The notes: generated by a model from the sequence alone, not told the origin. 64,000 bases of DNA from an uncultured Roseicyclus sp. (GCA_947494975.1 CANLXA010000001.1:992001-1056000), one strand, 5' to 3'; positions 43,126 to 52,350 are shown, counted from the stretch's first letter. Made by a program: numbers and translations.

Positions 43126-43668
43126 ATGCGCATGAACGTGAGTGATGAGGATTTGGCGGAGGCCGCGGCGGGCGGCGATGGCACGGCCTTCGGGCTGCTG
43201 CTGGAGCGCTGCTATGATCGTCTGTTCGCGCTGTGTTTCCGGCTGACCGGCAGCCGCGCCGAGGCGGAGGACCTGACGCAGGATATCTGCCTGGCCCTGC
43301 CCGGAAAGCTGGCGGGCTATCAACGGCGCGCCAAGGTCACGACGTGGCTCTACCGCGTTGCCGTGAATGCCGCGACAGACAGGCGACGCAGGGCCGCGAG
43401 TTATGTCCGCGCCACCGAAGGCTGGGGCGATTGGGAGGTGGACCGTCAGGCGACGGCCGTTGAGGCGTCGGACGGTCTGGATTGGCTGACCCGCGCGATG
43501 GCGGGCCTCACACCCACCTTGCGCGACACGCTGGCGCTCGTGCTCGACGATCTGACTCATGCGGAGGTCGCGCAGATCATGGATGTCAGCGAAGGCACAA
43601 TTTCCTGGCGCGTGGCGGAAGCCAAGAAAAAGCTGCGCGCGATGAGAGAAGAGGAGGAGGGCATATGA
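43126..43668 (+). CDS. ECF-type RNA polymerase sigma factor
   Basis: 180 residues. Region 2 (YDRLFALCFRLTGSRAEAEDLTQDICLALPGKLAGYQRRAKVTTWLYRVAVNAATDRRRR) binds core and the -10 element. Region 4 (LTPTLRDTLALVLDDLTHAEVAQIMDVSEGTISWRVAEAKKKLRAM) binds -35. Start at 43126, with a second in-frame ATG at 43132. The stop overlaps the ATG of the downstream VWA gene (ATGA), so the two are made together. The VWA protein probably serves as its regulator or effector. Confidence 0.88.
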   Translation: MRMNVSDEDLAEAAAGGDGTAFGLLLERCYDRLFALCFRLTGSRAEAEDLTQDICLALPGKLAGYQRRAKVTTWLYRVAVNAATDRRRRAASYVRATEGWGDWEVDRQATAVEASDGLDWLTRAMAGLTPTLRDTLALVLDDLTHAEVAQIMDVSEGTISWRVAEAKKKLRAMREEEEGI

Positions 43669-45866
43669 CCTCCCGCGATGAATTTCAGGACCTGAAAGCG
43701 GCGATGGACGCCGCCACGCCCGCCCCCGATGCGGCGCGGCGCGCCGATGTGCTGGCCCGCGCCCAGGCCAATTTCGAGGCCACCCAAGGATCGCCTGCCG
43801 CCGCCCGTCAAAGCTCTGTCTCCCCGGACCGCCGGGGCTTTTTCAGAGGAGCTTTCGATATGTTGATGACCAAGACAACCGGCGCATTGACCGCCACCAC
43901 AGCCCTTGTCGCCGTGGGGGTCCTGTTCCTGAGCCCGCAGGGACAGGAGCTGTTGAATGGTTCGGCACCCTTGGTGCAGGAGCCCGTGACCGGGACGTTG
44001 ACCGACGACGAGATCGCAGCGGATCCGGAGCCCCTCCCCGCGCTGATTGCCGTTGAAGAAGCGCTGGAAGCCGCCCCCGAGGCCGATGCGCCCGTACTGC
44101 CCGCACTGTCACCTGCACCGCGCGGTGTGGCGCCGGACGCGCCCGCCCAGGCGCCGCAATACGAGGGCATCGCGCTGACGGGATCCGCCGAACTTGATGT
44201 GTCCAGAGGCGAAGCGGACAGGGAATTGGGATCTAACGGGGCGGCTCTGAGCGAGGCCCCTGCGCCCTTTTCACCGGAAGATGGGGTCTCAATTTTCACC
44301 AACGGCGATTTCGGAACCCTGACACTGGGCGACACGGACGGTGGATTTGAGACAGGCATCTCCCAATTCGGGGCGGGCAACTCAGCCACCATTCTCGCGC
44401 CGGGTGACCGGCGCATTCAGCGTGGCGTCATTGCTGACGTTGCCTCGACCCCCACCCCGGATACCGAAGAATTCGCCAATGCCGATGACAATCCCCTGCG
44501 GGTTGTCGCCGATGATCCCGTGTCGACCTTCTCAATCGATGTGGACACGGCGTCTTACGCGCTGCTGCGCTCCAGCCTGAACCGGGGGCAACTGCCTGCG
44601 CCGGAGGCCGTGCGGATCGAGGAGATGGTGAATTACTTCCCCTATGATTACCCCGCCCCCGATGCGGATGACGTCAGCCCGTTCCGCCCCACGGTGGAGG
44701 TTTTCGCAACCCCCTGGAACCCCGACACGCAGTTGGTCCATATCGGCATCCAGGGTGAATTGCCGGCAATCGAAGATCGCCCGCCCCTGAACCTTGTGTT
44801 CCTGGTGGACACGTCCGGATCGATGAACGAGGCCGCCAAGCTGCCGCTGCTGATCCAGTCCTTCCGGCTGATGCTGGATCGTCTGACCCCCGAGGATCAG
44901 GTCGCCATCGTGACCTATGCGGGCAGTGCCGGGGTGGCACTGGAGCCGACCGCCGCGTCAGACACCGCCACGATCTCCGCCGCGCTGACGGCCCTGCAGG
45001 CCGGTGGGTCCACCAATGGCGTAGGCGGGTTGCAGGCGGCCTACGATCTGGCCGCCGAGATGACGGAGGATGGTGAGGTCTCCCGCGTGTTGCTGGCGAC
45101 GGATGGGGATTTCAACGTCGGCATCAGCGACCCGACGGCGCTGGAGGATTACATCGCCGAGCAGCGGGAGACCGGGATATACCTCAGCGTCCTCGGCTTC
45201 GGGCGGGGCAATCTGCAGGACGACACGATGCAGGCGCTGGCCCAGAACGGCAACGGGACAGCGGCCTTCATCGACACGCTGCACGAGGCGCAGCGGGTGC
45301 TGGTGGATCAACTGGCCGGCGCATTGTTCCCGATTGCGGACGACCTGAAGGTTCAGGTCGAGTTCAACCCGGAGGCGATCGCCGAATACCGCCTGATCGG
45401 GTACGAGACCCGCGCTTTGGCGCGCGAGGACTTCGCCAATGACGCTGTGGATGCAGGCGAATTGGGGGCGGGTCATTCCGTGACGGCGATCTATGAGGTC
45501 ACGCCGGTCGGCTCGCCTGCGCAACTGGTCGCGCCGCTCCGCTATGCCACCGATGACGGCGCGTCGGAGACCGAATTCGGCGACGAGTTGGGCTTTATCT
45601 CGCTGCGCTGGAAGGAGCCGGGCGAGGACGACAGCACGTTGATCGATTTCCCGATCGCCGCCACCCCGTCCGAGCCAGGCACCGAGGCGCAATTCGCCGC
45701 CGCCATTGCCGGCTTCGGCCAATTGCTGCGGGGCAACGCGTTCCTGGGCGATTGGGGTTACGAGGAGGCGATTGCACTGGCCAATGCCAGCCGCGGCGAA
45801 GATGAGTTCGGCTATCGGACCGAGGCGATCCAGCTGATGCGGCTGGCGCAAAGCCTCACGCAGTAA
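43665..45866 (+). CDS. membrane-anchored von Willebrand A protein (YfbK-like)
   Basis: 733 residues from the ATG at 43665. A cytoplasmic N-terminus of about 65 residues (FQDLKAAMDAATPAPDAARRADV) is followed by one membrane helix (about 69-88), a Pro/Ala-rich linker, a VWA-associated domain (STFSIDVDTASYALLRSSLNRGQLP...MVNYFPYDYP), then the VWA domain with an intact MIDAS: VDTSGSMN (about 383), GGSTNG and ATDGDFN. The C-terminal region matches YfbK. The short cytoplasmic tail before the helix and coupling to an ECF sigma gene suggest an anti-sigma-like arrangement with a periplasmic, metal-dependent adhesion domain as sensor. This is inference. Confidence 0.82.
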   Translation: MTSRDEFQDLKAAMDAATPAPDAARRADVLARAQANFEATQGSPAAARQSSVSPDRRGFFRGAFDMLMTKTTGALTATTALVAVGVLFLSPQGQELLNGSAPLVQEPVTGTLTDDEIAADPEPLPALIAVEEALEAAPEADAPVLPALSPAPRGVAPDAPAQAPQYEGIALTGSAELDVSRGEADRELGSNGAALSEAPAPFSPEDGVSIFTNGDFGTLTLGDTDGGFETGISQFGAGNSATILAPGDRRIQRGVIADVASTPTPDTEEFANADDNPLRVVADDPVSTFSIDVDTASYALLRSSLNRGQLPAPEAVRIEEMVNYFPYDYPAPDADDVSPFRPTVEVFATPWNPDTQLVHIGIQGELPAIEDRPPLNLVFLVDTSGSMNEAAKLPLLIQSFRLMLDRLTPEDQVAIVTYAGSAGVALEPTAASDTATISAALTALQAGGSTNGVGGLQAAYDLAAEMTEDGEVSRVLLATDGDFNVGISDPTALEDYIAEQRETGIYLSVLGFGRGNLQDDTMQALAQNGNGTAAFIDTLHEAQRVLVDQLAGALFPIADDLKVQVEFNPEAIAEYRLIGYETRALAREDFANDAVDAGELGAGHSVTAIYEVTPVGSPAQLVAPLRYATDDGASETEFGDELGFISLRWKEPGEDDSTLIDFPIAATPSEPGTEAQFAAAIAGFGQLLRGNAFLGDWGYEEAIALANASRGEDEFGYRTEAIQLMRLAQSLTQ

Positions 45867-45909
45867 CCGTCGAGCAGTGCCCCGGCGATCCGCGCGGTTG
45901 TCGGGGCAA

Positions 45910-46548
45910 TCAGATGTTGGGGCGTGTAGTGGCCAGCTTGGCGGCAAAGCCGATGAAGACCACGCCCGTCACACCCTTGATCCATCGCTGAACCGACCCG
46001 CTGCGCGCGACTTTGGTGAGCGTGGAAAACAACAACACCATCGCCCCGAACCACACCGCATTCACCAGTGAATGCAGCGCCACCAGAAGGAAGCTGGCCG
46101 CCGCTGAGGTTTCCCCCGGCGTGATGAACTGCGGGAACGCCGCGAGATAGAACATCGAGACTTTCGGATTCAACGCGTTGGTCAAGAACCCTTCGACAAA
46201 GGCGCGCATCAACGTCCGGCGGGATCGGGCCGGGGCCACGGCGGCAGATCCGTCCATCCCCCGATAGGCCGCCCAGAGCGCTTTCGCCCCGATCCAGAAC
46301 AGGTAGGCCGCACCCAGGTACTTCACGATGGCAAAGGCCGTCGCGGATTGGACCAGCAGGATGGAGAGGCCCAGAATCGCCAGCGCCCCATGCACATAGA
46401 ACGCCGCCACGAAGCCCGCGACATTGGCAAAGCCTGCCGCCCGCCCGGAGGCTGGGACCGTCTTGGCGATCAGAACGCCATTGGGGCCCGGCGATACGAC
46501 CAGAAGGGTTGCCACGACGACAAAGGATAAGATCTCGGTCAAGCCCAT
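45910..46548 (-). CDS. LysE-family amino acid exporter
   Basis: 212 residues, six hydrophobic segments. N-terminal VVVATLLVVSPGPNGVLIAKT carries the LysE/RhtB signature, and FVEGFLTNALNPKVSMFYLAAFPQF is the second conserved block. Exports amino acids such as lysine, threonine or homoserine; the substrate is unknown. Convergent with the VWA gene (44 bases apart). Confidence 0.9.
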   Translation of the reverse strand: MGLTEILSFVVVATLLVVSPGPNGVLIAKTVPASGRAAGFANVAGFVAAFYVHGALAILGLSILLVQSATAFAIVKYLGAAYLFWIGAKALWAAYRGMDGSAAVAPARSRRTLMRAFVEGFLTNALNPKVSMFYLAAFPQFITPGETSAAASFLLVALHSLVNAVWFGAMVLLFSTLTKVARSGSVQRWIKGVTGVVFIGFAAKLATTRPNI

Positions 46549-46761
46549 CGTGATATCCCCCTTCGGTTGCCCTGGGGAGATGACGGCGAAACGGCGGGAA
46601 ACGCAATGTCCGGCGAGCGGGCGCGCGTCGGTCAGACCGGGACCGGCGTGGGGCTCGGGATCAGTTCAAGAATTCATCGGTAGGTGGCACCTGGCCTTCA
46701 GGGACATTCTCTTTCAGAAGATACCCTGGCGGCCGACGGGCTTTCGCTGCGTGGAAACCCT

Positions 46762-46837
46762 TGGTGGAGCCTAGCGGGATCGAACCGCTGACCTCCTGCA
46801 TGCCATGCAGGCGCTCTCCCAGCTGAGCTAAGGCCCC
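46762..46837 (-). tRNA. tRNA-Ala (anticodon GGC)
   Basis: 76 bases with encoded CCA. The acceptor stem GGGGCCT/AGGCTCC contains the G3-U70 wobble pair that marks alanine tRNAs. The D-arm is AGCTCAGCTGGGAGAGC. The anticodon arm CCTGC-ATGGCAT-GCAGG gives anticodon GGC, reading GCC/GCU. The T-arm is GGTTCGATCCC. It lies between LysE and the TIGR02300 gene. A read-through frame of protein-like quality follows its 3' end (see findings). Confidence 0.97.
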
Positions 46838-46926
46838 ATAAGGTGGGGGCGGTTTAAGACCGGCTCCGCGCCCTTGCAAGCGAAAAATCCCGCTTGTCGG
46901 CGCGCCGGTCGGCCCCGCCCCCGCCG

Positions 46927-47262
46927 TTAGTCGTCGTTGTCGTCCGACGCGACATCGGCGATGTCGTCAAGCGCGACAGTATCGTCGTCATCATCGTCCA
47001 GCACATCGTCGTCGGGGATATCGGCGTCATCATCGTCGATATCGATATCATCGTCGAGGACCAGATCTTCTTCCTCGGCCTCGGCTTCCTTGGCTTTTGT
47101 GGCGGCCTTGTCGGCCACCAGGCTTTGCGCCCCGCCCTTGCCGGTCTCTAGCACAACGACTTCGCCCGTATAGGGGCTGACGATGGGGCTTGCGCCCAGA
47201 TCGTAGAAGCGTTTTCCGGTTGTGGGACAGACGCGCTTAACGCCCCATTCCTCTTTGGGCAT
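46927..47262 (-). CDS. TIGR02300 family acidic protein
   Basis: 111 residues from the ATG at 47262. The N-terminus MPKEEWGVKRVCPTTGKRFYDLGASPIVSPYTGEVV is the TIGR02300 family pattern, a zinc-ribbon-like start of uncertain metal binding (one Cys). The last 45 residues are a long run of Asp/Glu. These alphaproteobacterial proteins have no known function; the acidic tail suggests binding to basic proteins. Confidence 0.9.
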   Translation of the reverse strand: MPKEEWGVKRVCPTTGKRFYDLGASPIVSPYTGEVVVLETGKGGAQSLVADKAATKAKEAEAEEEDLVLDDDIDIDDDDADIPDDDVLDDDDDDTVALDDIADVASDDNDD

Positions 47263-47373
47263 GACACCCCCTTCAATCATCGGTATCGCGGGAAGCGGAC
47301 CTCTGCCATAGTGTCGGAAGAGTGTCAAAGCCTTTCCGGGCCTGCGCGCCGCACTGTATTTCGGAGGTGGTAT

Positions 47374-48099
47374 TTGGCCACGCGTCCGCCTGTTTCAACC
47401 CCAGGGACCCGCCATGTCCTGCCCGGCGATCCGCCGGTGGAGGTGACGTTGCGCCGAAACGCGCGCGCCAAGCGATTCTCGCTGCGGGTAAGCCGTGCCG
47501 ATGGGCGCGTCTCGCTGAGCCTGCCGACATGGGCGCCCGAGGCCGAGGCGCTGGCCTTCCTGCACGCGCGCGAGGATTGGCTGCGCAGCCATCTGGCAAC
47601 TGCCCCCGCCCGCGTGGAGGCAGGAATCGGGGTTGATCTGCCCGTCTGCGGCGTGCCGCGCGCGGTGGTGGCCGGAACCGGCCGGTCCGCCCGCTTCGAG
47701 GAGGGTGAGTTGCGCGTGCCCCCCGGGCCGCGGGAAGGGCCACGCCTGAAGGCCCTCCTGACGGCGATGGCCCGGGACCGCCTCAGCGCGACGGTGGCGC
47801 GCTACGCGGAGGCGGTGGGGCGAGACTACGGGCAGATCACCCTGCGCGATCCGCGCTCGCGGTGGGGCAGCTGTTCCTCACGCGGGGATCTGATGTTTTC
47901 CTGGCGTCTGATCATGGCCCCGCCGGATGTGCTGGATTACGTCGTCGCCCACGAGGTCGCGCATCTGGTGGAGATGAACCACTCCGCCCGGTTCTGGGCG
48001 CTGTGCCGCAAGCTCTGCCCGAAGACGGATACCCACCGCGCGTGGATGAAAACCAATGGCCCGGCGCTGCTGGCCTGGCGGTTCGAGGCGGGGGCATAG
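47374..48099 (+). CDS. YgjP/SprT-type zinc metallopeptidase (M48-like)
   Basis: 241 residues. Starts with TTG at 47374, which has an unusually strong GGAGGTGG site before it. The gluzincin motif HEVAHLVEMNHSARFW (His, Glu, His about 192-196, third ligand Glu or His further on) and SRWGSCSSRGDLMFSWRLIMAP are the YgjP/DUF45 marks. Cytoplasmic. Often beside toxin-like restriction genes elsewhere, but here in a housekeeping context. Five bases later the GntR gene starts, so the two may share a transcript. Confidence 0.85.
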   Translation: MATRPPVSTPGTRHVLPGDPPVEVTLRRNARAKRFSLRVSRADGRVSLSLPTWAPEAEALAFLHAREDWLRSHLATAPARVEAGIGVDLPVCGVPRAVVAGTGRSARFEEGELRVPPGPREGPRLKALLTAMARDRLSATVARYAEAVGRDYGQITLRDPRSRWGSCSSRGDLMFSWRLIMAPPDVLDYVVAHEVAHLVEMNHSARFWALCRKLCPKTDTHRAWMKTNGPALLAWRFEAGA

Positions 48100-48103
48100 A
48101 TCG

Positions 48104-48757
48104 ATGCTGATGAATCCACGTCCGACAGAAACCGGAGCAGCCGTCGCCCATGACAGGGTCTACCGCGCGCTGCGGTCCCGGATCATGCATGGGGAGGTGG
48201 AGCCGGGCCAGGCGATGACACTGCGCGGGCTGGGTCGGGAATTCGGCGTATCAATGACACCCGCGCGGGAAGCGGTACGCAGGCTGGTCAGCGAAGGGGC
48301 GCTGTTCCTGTCGACCTCGGGCCGTGTCTCCACGCCGGAATTATCGAACGAACGGATCGAGGAACTGGCCGCGATCCGCGCCCTGCTCGAGCCCGAGCTT
48401 GCCTCCCGTGCCCTGCCGCGCGCCCATCCGGCGCTGATTGAACGGATGGAGGCGATCAACGGCCAGGTCGCGCTGGTGATCGCGAAACGCGATGCCGTGG
48501 GCTACATCCGCACCAACCTGGAATTCCACCGCACACTCTACCTCCGTGCCCAGGCCCCGGCGATGCTGGCGCTGGCCGAGACGGTCTGGCTGCAACTGGG
48601 CCCCACGATGCGCGCCCTCTACGGACGTCTGGGTCGCACGGAATCGCCGCCCCACCACCGGTTGATCCTGGCCGCTCTGAAGGCGGGTGACGAGCCTGGC
48701 TTGCGCCTGGCCCTCCGCGCAGATGTCACCCAGGGCCTCAGGCTGCTCGTCAACTAA
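48104..48757 (+). CDS. GntR-family (FadR subfamily) regulator
   Basis: 217 residues. N-terminal winged helix: VYRALRSRIMHGEVEPGQAMTLRGLGREFGVSMTPAREAVRRLVSEGAL. All-helical C-terminal FCD domain with ELAAIRALLEPELASRAL, NLEFHRTLYLRAQAPAMLALAETVWLQLGP and HHRLILAALKAGD, whose His residues can bind metal or a carboxylate ligand. Probably senses an organic acid. It stands before a 393-base gap and the convergent lpd gene. Its target is unknown; operators of this subfamily are short palindromes. Confidence 0.9.
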   Translation: MLMNPRPTETGAAVAHDRVYRALRSRIMHGEVEPGQAMTLRGLGREFGVSMTPAREAVRRLVSEGALFLSTSGRVSTPELSNERIEELAAIRALLEPELASRALPRAHPALIERMEAINGQVALVIAKRDAVGYIRTNLEFHRTLYLRAQAPAMLALAETVWLQLGPTMRALYGRLGRTESPPHHRLILAALKAGDEPGLRLALRADVTQGLRLLVN

Positions 48758-48864
48758 AGGGATTGCGCCGCGCTTGCGCGCGCCGCCCGGGGGCCTCGCT
48801 CGCCTTCGGCGCCCTCGGCCCCGTCATCCACGCGCAGCGTCATTGATCAATCGCTTTCGGCGTC

Positions 48865-48926
48865 GGGGGCGCTGCCCCCATGCGGCCAAAGCCGCATTCC
48901 CCCGGAGTTTTCTGACCAAGATGAAA
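48865..48926 (+). repeat. GC-rich intergenic repeat, copy D
   Basis: GGGGGCGCTGCCCCC, then TGCGGCCAAAGCCGCA, CCCCCGGAGTTTTCTGA and CCAAGATGAAA. It faces copy E. The tails CCAAGATGAAAC/GTTTCATCTTGG form a 12-bp inverted repeat. Confidence 0.7.
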
Positions 48927-48957
48927 CAGGCAGCGTCCCACCTTGACCCGACCCACG

Positions 48958-48994
48958 TTTCATCTTGGAACAAAAACTCCCGCCGGAGGCATCC
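48958..48994 (-). repeat. intergenic repeat, copy E (short form)
   Basis: Minus strand: GGATGCCTCCGGCGGGAG, TTTTTGTTCCAAGATGAAA. It shares the tail and the CCGGCGGGAGTTTTTG block with the other copies but lacks the leading GGGGGC palindrome. Confidence 0.65.
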
Positions 48995-49150
48995 TCGCTA
49001 TGAGACGCTGGGCCGTTGGACATTGGCAAGGACGACCTGCAACACGCGCCCGCGCCCGAAGCCCCAGAGGGGCGAGGGCGCCGGGTCCGGCGAGGAAAGA
49101 CGCCGCAGGCGTCGTCCGAGGCGGAGATGCGGGCGCCTTGCGGCAATTCA

Positions 49151-50539
49151 TCAGGCGTGAATCGCGCCATCTCCGCAGGCGAGGGCCGCTTCGCGCACGG
49201 CTTCGGAATAGGTCGGGTGGGCATGGCATGTCATGGCCAGGTCCTGGGCCGATGCCCCGAACTCCATCGCCACGCAGATCTCGTGGATCAGGTCGCCCGC
49301 CATCGGCCCGATGATATGCGCTCCGAGAATCCGGTCCGTCTCCTTGTCGGCAAGGATCTTCACAAACCCGTCGCCCGCGAAATTCGCCTTGGCGCGGCCG
49401 TTGCCCATGAAGGAGAACTTGCCGACCTTGTAGGCGCGACCCGACTCTTTCAGGCTCTCCTCGGTCTCACCCACATTCGACACTTCCGGATGGGTGTAGA
49501 TCACGCCGGGAATGACCCCGTAATTCACATGCCCATGCTTGCCGGCCACCACTTCGGCCGCCGCCATCCCTTCATCCTCGGCCTTGTGCGCCAGCATCGG
49601 GCCCTTGATCGCGTCACCGATGGCCAGAACACCGTCGACATTGGTGTGGTACTGCCCGTCCACCTCGATCTGGCCGCGATCGGACATCTTCACACCCAAC
49701 TCTTCAAGCCCCAGCCCATCCGTGTAGGGCTTGCGCCCGGTGGCTACCAAGACAACATCCGCATCCGTAACGACTTCGCTGTCATCCTTGCGGAGCTTGT
49801 AGGTCACCTTGGCCTTGGTCTTGGTTGCGTCCACTTTCTGCACCGCCGCCCCGAGCACGAAGCTGAGACCCTGCTTCTTCAGGGTCCGCTGGAAGACCTT
49901 GGAGATCTCCGCATCCATACCCGGCGTGATGTGATCCAGGAATTCGATCACCTCCACCTGGCTGCCCAGACGCGCATAGACGGAGCCGAGCTCCAGCCCG
50001 ATCACACCGGCGCCGATCACGACCATCTTCTTTGGAACTTTCGGCAGGCTCAGCGCGCCTTCGCTGTCGACGACGACCTTCTGGTCGATCTCGATCCCCG
50101 GCAGGCTCGACGGCTCGGACCCGCTGGCCACGATGATGTGCTTGGCCTCGTGCACCTCGTCACCGACCTTGACCTTGCCCTTCTCGGGGATGGAACCCCA
50201 CCCCTTCAACCAGTCGATCTTGTTTTTCTTGAACAGAAATTCGATGCCCTTGGTGTTCTGGCCAATGACGTCGTCCTTGTAGGCCTGCATCTGGGTCCAA
50301 TCGACGGAGGGGCTCTTCCCCTTCAGCCCCATCTTCGCAAAGTTGTGCTCGGCCTCGTGCAATTGATGAGAGGCATGAAGCAAAGCTTTGGACGGTATGC
50401 AGCCGATGTTGAGGCAGGTGCCGCCGAGCGTCTCGCGCCCCTCCACACAGGCCGTCTTCAGGCCCAGTTGCGCACAGCGGATGGCGCAGACATAGCCTCC
50501 GGGGCCGGAGCCGATTACGATAACGTCATAGCTGGACAT
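49151..50539 (-). CDS. lpd: dihydrolipoyl dehydrogenase (E3)
   Basis: 462 residues. Re-oxidises dihydrolipoyl groups with NAD+. FAD loop [16 protein letters not shown], redox disulphide [13 protein letters not shown] (Cys 42, Cys 47), NAD-binding [20 protein letters not shown] near 180, and the C-terminal HAHPTYSEA with the catalytic His-Glu. It closes the suc gene set (sucA-sucB-...-lpd) and is the expected E3 for 2-oxoglutarate dehydrogenase and glycine cleavage. No other E3 is in the window. Confidence 0.95.
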   Translation of the reverse strand: MSSYDVIVIGSGPGGYVCAIRCAQLGLKTACVEGRETLGGTCLNIGCIPSKALLHASHQLHEAEHNFAKMGLKGKSPSVDWTQMQAYKDDVIGQNTKGIEFLFKKNKIDWLKGWGSIPEKGKVKVGDEVHEAKHIIVASGSEPSSLPGIEIDQKVVVDSEGALSLPKVPKKMVVIGAGVIGLELGSVYARLGSQVEVIEFLDHITPGMDAEISKVFQRTLKKQGLSFVLGAAVQKVDATKTKAKVTYKLRKDDSEVVTDADVVLVATGRKPYTDGLGLEELGVKMSDRGQIEVDGQYHTNVDGVLAIGDAIKGPMLAHKAEDEGMAAAEVVAGKHGHVNYGVIPGVIYTHPEVSNVGETEESLKESGRAYKVGKFSFMGNGRAKANFAGDGFVKILADKETDRILGAHIIGPMAGDLIHEICVAMEFGASAQDLAMTCHAHPTYSEAVREAALACGDGAIHA

Positions 50540-50682
50540 GGAGCCTCCAAACGGGTCGTGCAGTCAGGTGTGGCATGGGCACAAACGCCTGCGCCGTGCC
50601 CACGCTTGCGCGTCTCTAGCATGGTTGCAACGTCTTATTTCACCGCGCGCAAGGTCGCAGGGTTTCGGCGGGTCCAGGCCTC

Positions 50683-51093
50683 CTAGAGAAGTGTCGACGC
50701 CACAATCACGAACGTGGCCACAAACCCCGCGGCCCAAACAAGCGAGCGCCACGGTGTCCAGCCAAACGCGTAACACGGCACATAGAGGATGCGGGCCGCG
50801 AGGTAGATCCAGGCGCAGGCGGCCGTCAGCGCATTTGCCTGCCCCGACAGCGTGACGACGACCACGGCGATCGTGAACAGGATCAGACCCTCGAAGTGGT
50901 TGTTCATCGCCCGGTAGAGGCGCGCGGTGCGGGGGCTGAGTTGCTCTTCCATACTGCCGCCCATTCGGGCGCGGTCCCGTGGTGACAGGGTCTTGCCTGG
51001 TCCCAGTTCGAGATTGGCCGGAACTGCCATCAGCGTGAACTGGGCAAACTGCAAAAGCGCCGCAAGGGCGAGGACGGTGAGTTCAGGTGTCAT
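50683..51093 (-). CDS. MAPEG-family membrane protein
   Basis: 136 residues, four hydrophobic segments. MAPEG (glutathione/eicosanoid-type) pattern: LTVLALAALLQFAQF, RTARLYRAMNNHFEGLILFTIAVVVV (the conserved N-x-x-E region), and RILYVPCYAFGWTPWRSLVW. Inner membrane; possible glutathione-dependent function. It lies in the suc-lpd stretch, 62 bases after msrB and 143 before lpd. Confidence 0.85.
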   Translation of the reverse strand: MTPELTVLALAALLQFAQFTLMAVPANLELGPGKTLSPRDRARMGGSMEEQLSPRTARLYRAMNNHFEGLILFTIAVVVVTLSGQANALTAACAWIYLAARILYVPCYAFGWTPWRSLVWAAGFVATFVIVASTLL

Positions 51094-51154
51094 GGGCGGG
51101 GTCCGCAGCGAAAGGGAAAACGCTGCGGACAATGTGTTGCGCTCTGCCGGGCGG

Positions 51155-51688
51155 TCAACTCGCGTCGTCGGCGGCGAAGCTCAGGGCGGCGCCGTTGATG
51201 CAATGGAGCATGTCATCCTGAACCTGCAACAGGTGCCCCAGATGGCTGCCACAGCGGCGGCAATGCACTTCCGTAACCTGACGGACTTCGTTGATTTCCT
51301 CGGCTTCGGACATGGCAGCGGGCCATTCGTCGATGCCCAGAAGAACGCTGTCGGGCCGCGCGTGGTAATAGAACACCCAGCCGATGAAGCGCACCGTCTT
51401 CTGGTCGCTGTCATAGATCGTCAGGTCGCAGCCCTTGCAATGGTAGTGACCGGCGGCCTCCTCTTCCCAATAGGCGGATGAAAAGCGCGGTTCTGTCCCG
51501 GATTCCCGCATGATGCGGTATTCGTTTTCGCTCAAGCGCGCCCGCCACTCTTCTTCCGTGCGCGTGACTTCATAGGTGAACGCCTCGCTGCCCGGCGCTT
51601 CGGTATGGGCCCTGGCGATGGTGGGCGCGGCGATGGCTGCCGCCGCAGCGGTGCCGAGGAACGCCCGGCGGCTGGTGTGATGTGTCAT
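51155..51688 (-). CDS. periplasmic methionine-(R)-sulfoxide reductase (MsrB-like)
   Basis: 177 residues. A twin-arginine signal (SRRAFLGTAAAAAIAAPTIARA) is followed by the MsrB fold: EEWRARLSENEYRIMRESGTEPRFSS, the zinc site CKGC and CRRCGSHLGHLL, and the catalytic region LHCINGAALSF. The IDEWPAAM segment is changed from the usual pattern. Repairs oxidised methionine in exported proteins. AAGGAG lies before the ATG. Part of the minus-strand run from sucB to lpd. Confidence 0.85.
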   Translation of the reverse strand: MTHHTSRRAFLGTAAAAAIAAPTIARAHTEAPGSEAFTYEVTRTEEEWRARLSENEYRIMRESGTEPRFSSAYWEEEAAGHYHCKGCDLTIYDSDQKTVRFIGWVFYYHARPDSVLLGIDEWPAAMSEAEEINEVRQVTEVHCRRCGSHLGHLLQVQDDMLHCINGAALSFAADDAS

Positions 51689-51783
51689 TTCCCGTAACTC
51701 CTTATCCTTGGGGGACAGTGGCACGGGGGGTCGATCACTGGGAAAACACGAGGGTGCGAGGTGCCGGGGATGTGAGCCGTGTG

Positions 51784-52350
51784 TCAGGACTTGGCGACGG
51801 CATGCAGCGCGTCCGCAATCAGGCGCGCACGGTCCGCGAAGGATCGGCCCCGGGCGGACGGATGTGGCACCGCGACATGATCGATGCCACGGCGCGACAG
51901 AACCGCCGCCGCGTCCTGCCCCAAGGCAATCGGGCGCCGCCCCAGGATCTCGTGCCGAGTCACTGCATCGAAAGAGGCCAAGGCATAGCGCAATGGTATG
52001 GGGTGGGAGCGCACCGGTGGCAGCAGGCAGAACACCGGCGCGATGTAGATATGGGCCCGCTCCATCCCGATCATGGTCAGCGCGGCGTCGAGCACGCTGT
52101 TGAACGGCATGTCGGGCAGGTAGCCGATCTGCCGCAAAGGGTCCGGCGCCTTGCGAGCCGTGGGCGCGTCCAACCAATCCTTGCTCATGAGAAGGGGACC
52201 GTCGGGCGCGCCCGAGCTTATCTGGATGGGGCTGACATAGTCCCCATCGAACCCACATTCAGCGAGTGTGGCATAGCCGTGTAAAGAGAACGCACGGCGG
52301 CGCGCGACATTGGCCGCAAGGGCCGCATCGCGCGCCGCATTCCGGCTCAC
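51784..52350 (-). CDS. hypothetical protein, faint uracil-DNA-glycosylase resemblance, coupled to sucB
   Basis: 188 residues starting at GTG 52350, which overlaps the sucB stop (GTGA). No family recognised with confidence. The C-terminal part [37 protein letters not shown] resembles the end of UDG-fold proteins (a glycine strand followed by HPS), and the middle ([16 protein letters not shown]) could be a UDG core strand. The catalytic motif is not evident. Position makes co-expression with 2-oxoglutarate dehydrogenase likely. Confidence 0.55.
   Translation of the reverse strand: MSRNAARDAALAANVARRRAFSLHGYATLAECGFDGDYVSPIQISSGAPDGPLLMSKDWLDAPTARKAPDPLRQIGYLPDMPFNSVLDAALTMIGMERAHIYIAPVFCLLPPVRSHPIPLRYALASFDAVTRHEILGRRPIALGQDAAAVLSRRGIDHVAVPHPSARGRSFADRARLIADALHAVAKS

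Larger units (their letters stand above)
48758..49150. other. 393-base gene-free region with two repeat elements
   Basis: Between convergent gntR and lpd. It contains GC-rich palindromic sequence (48770-48830) and repeat copies D (plus) and E (minus), whose CCAAGATGAAAC ends face each other. Probably 3' ends and termination for both genes. No gene is seen; frames here are antisense-type shadows. Confidence 0.6.
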
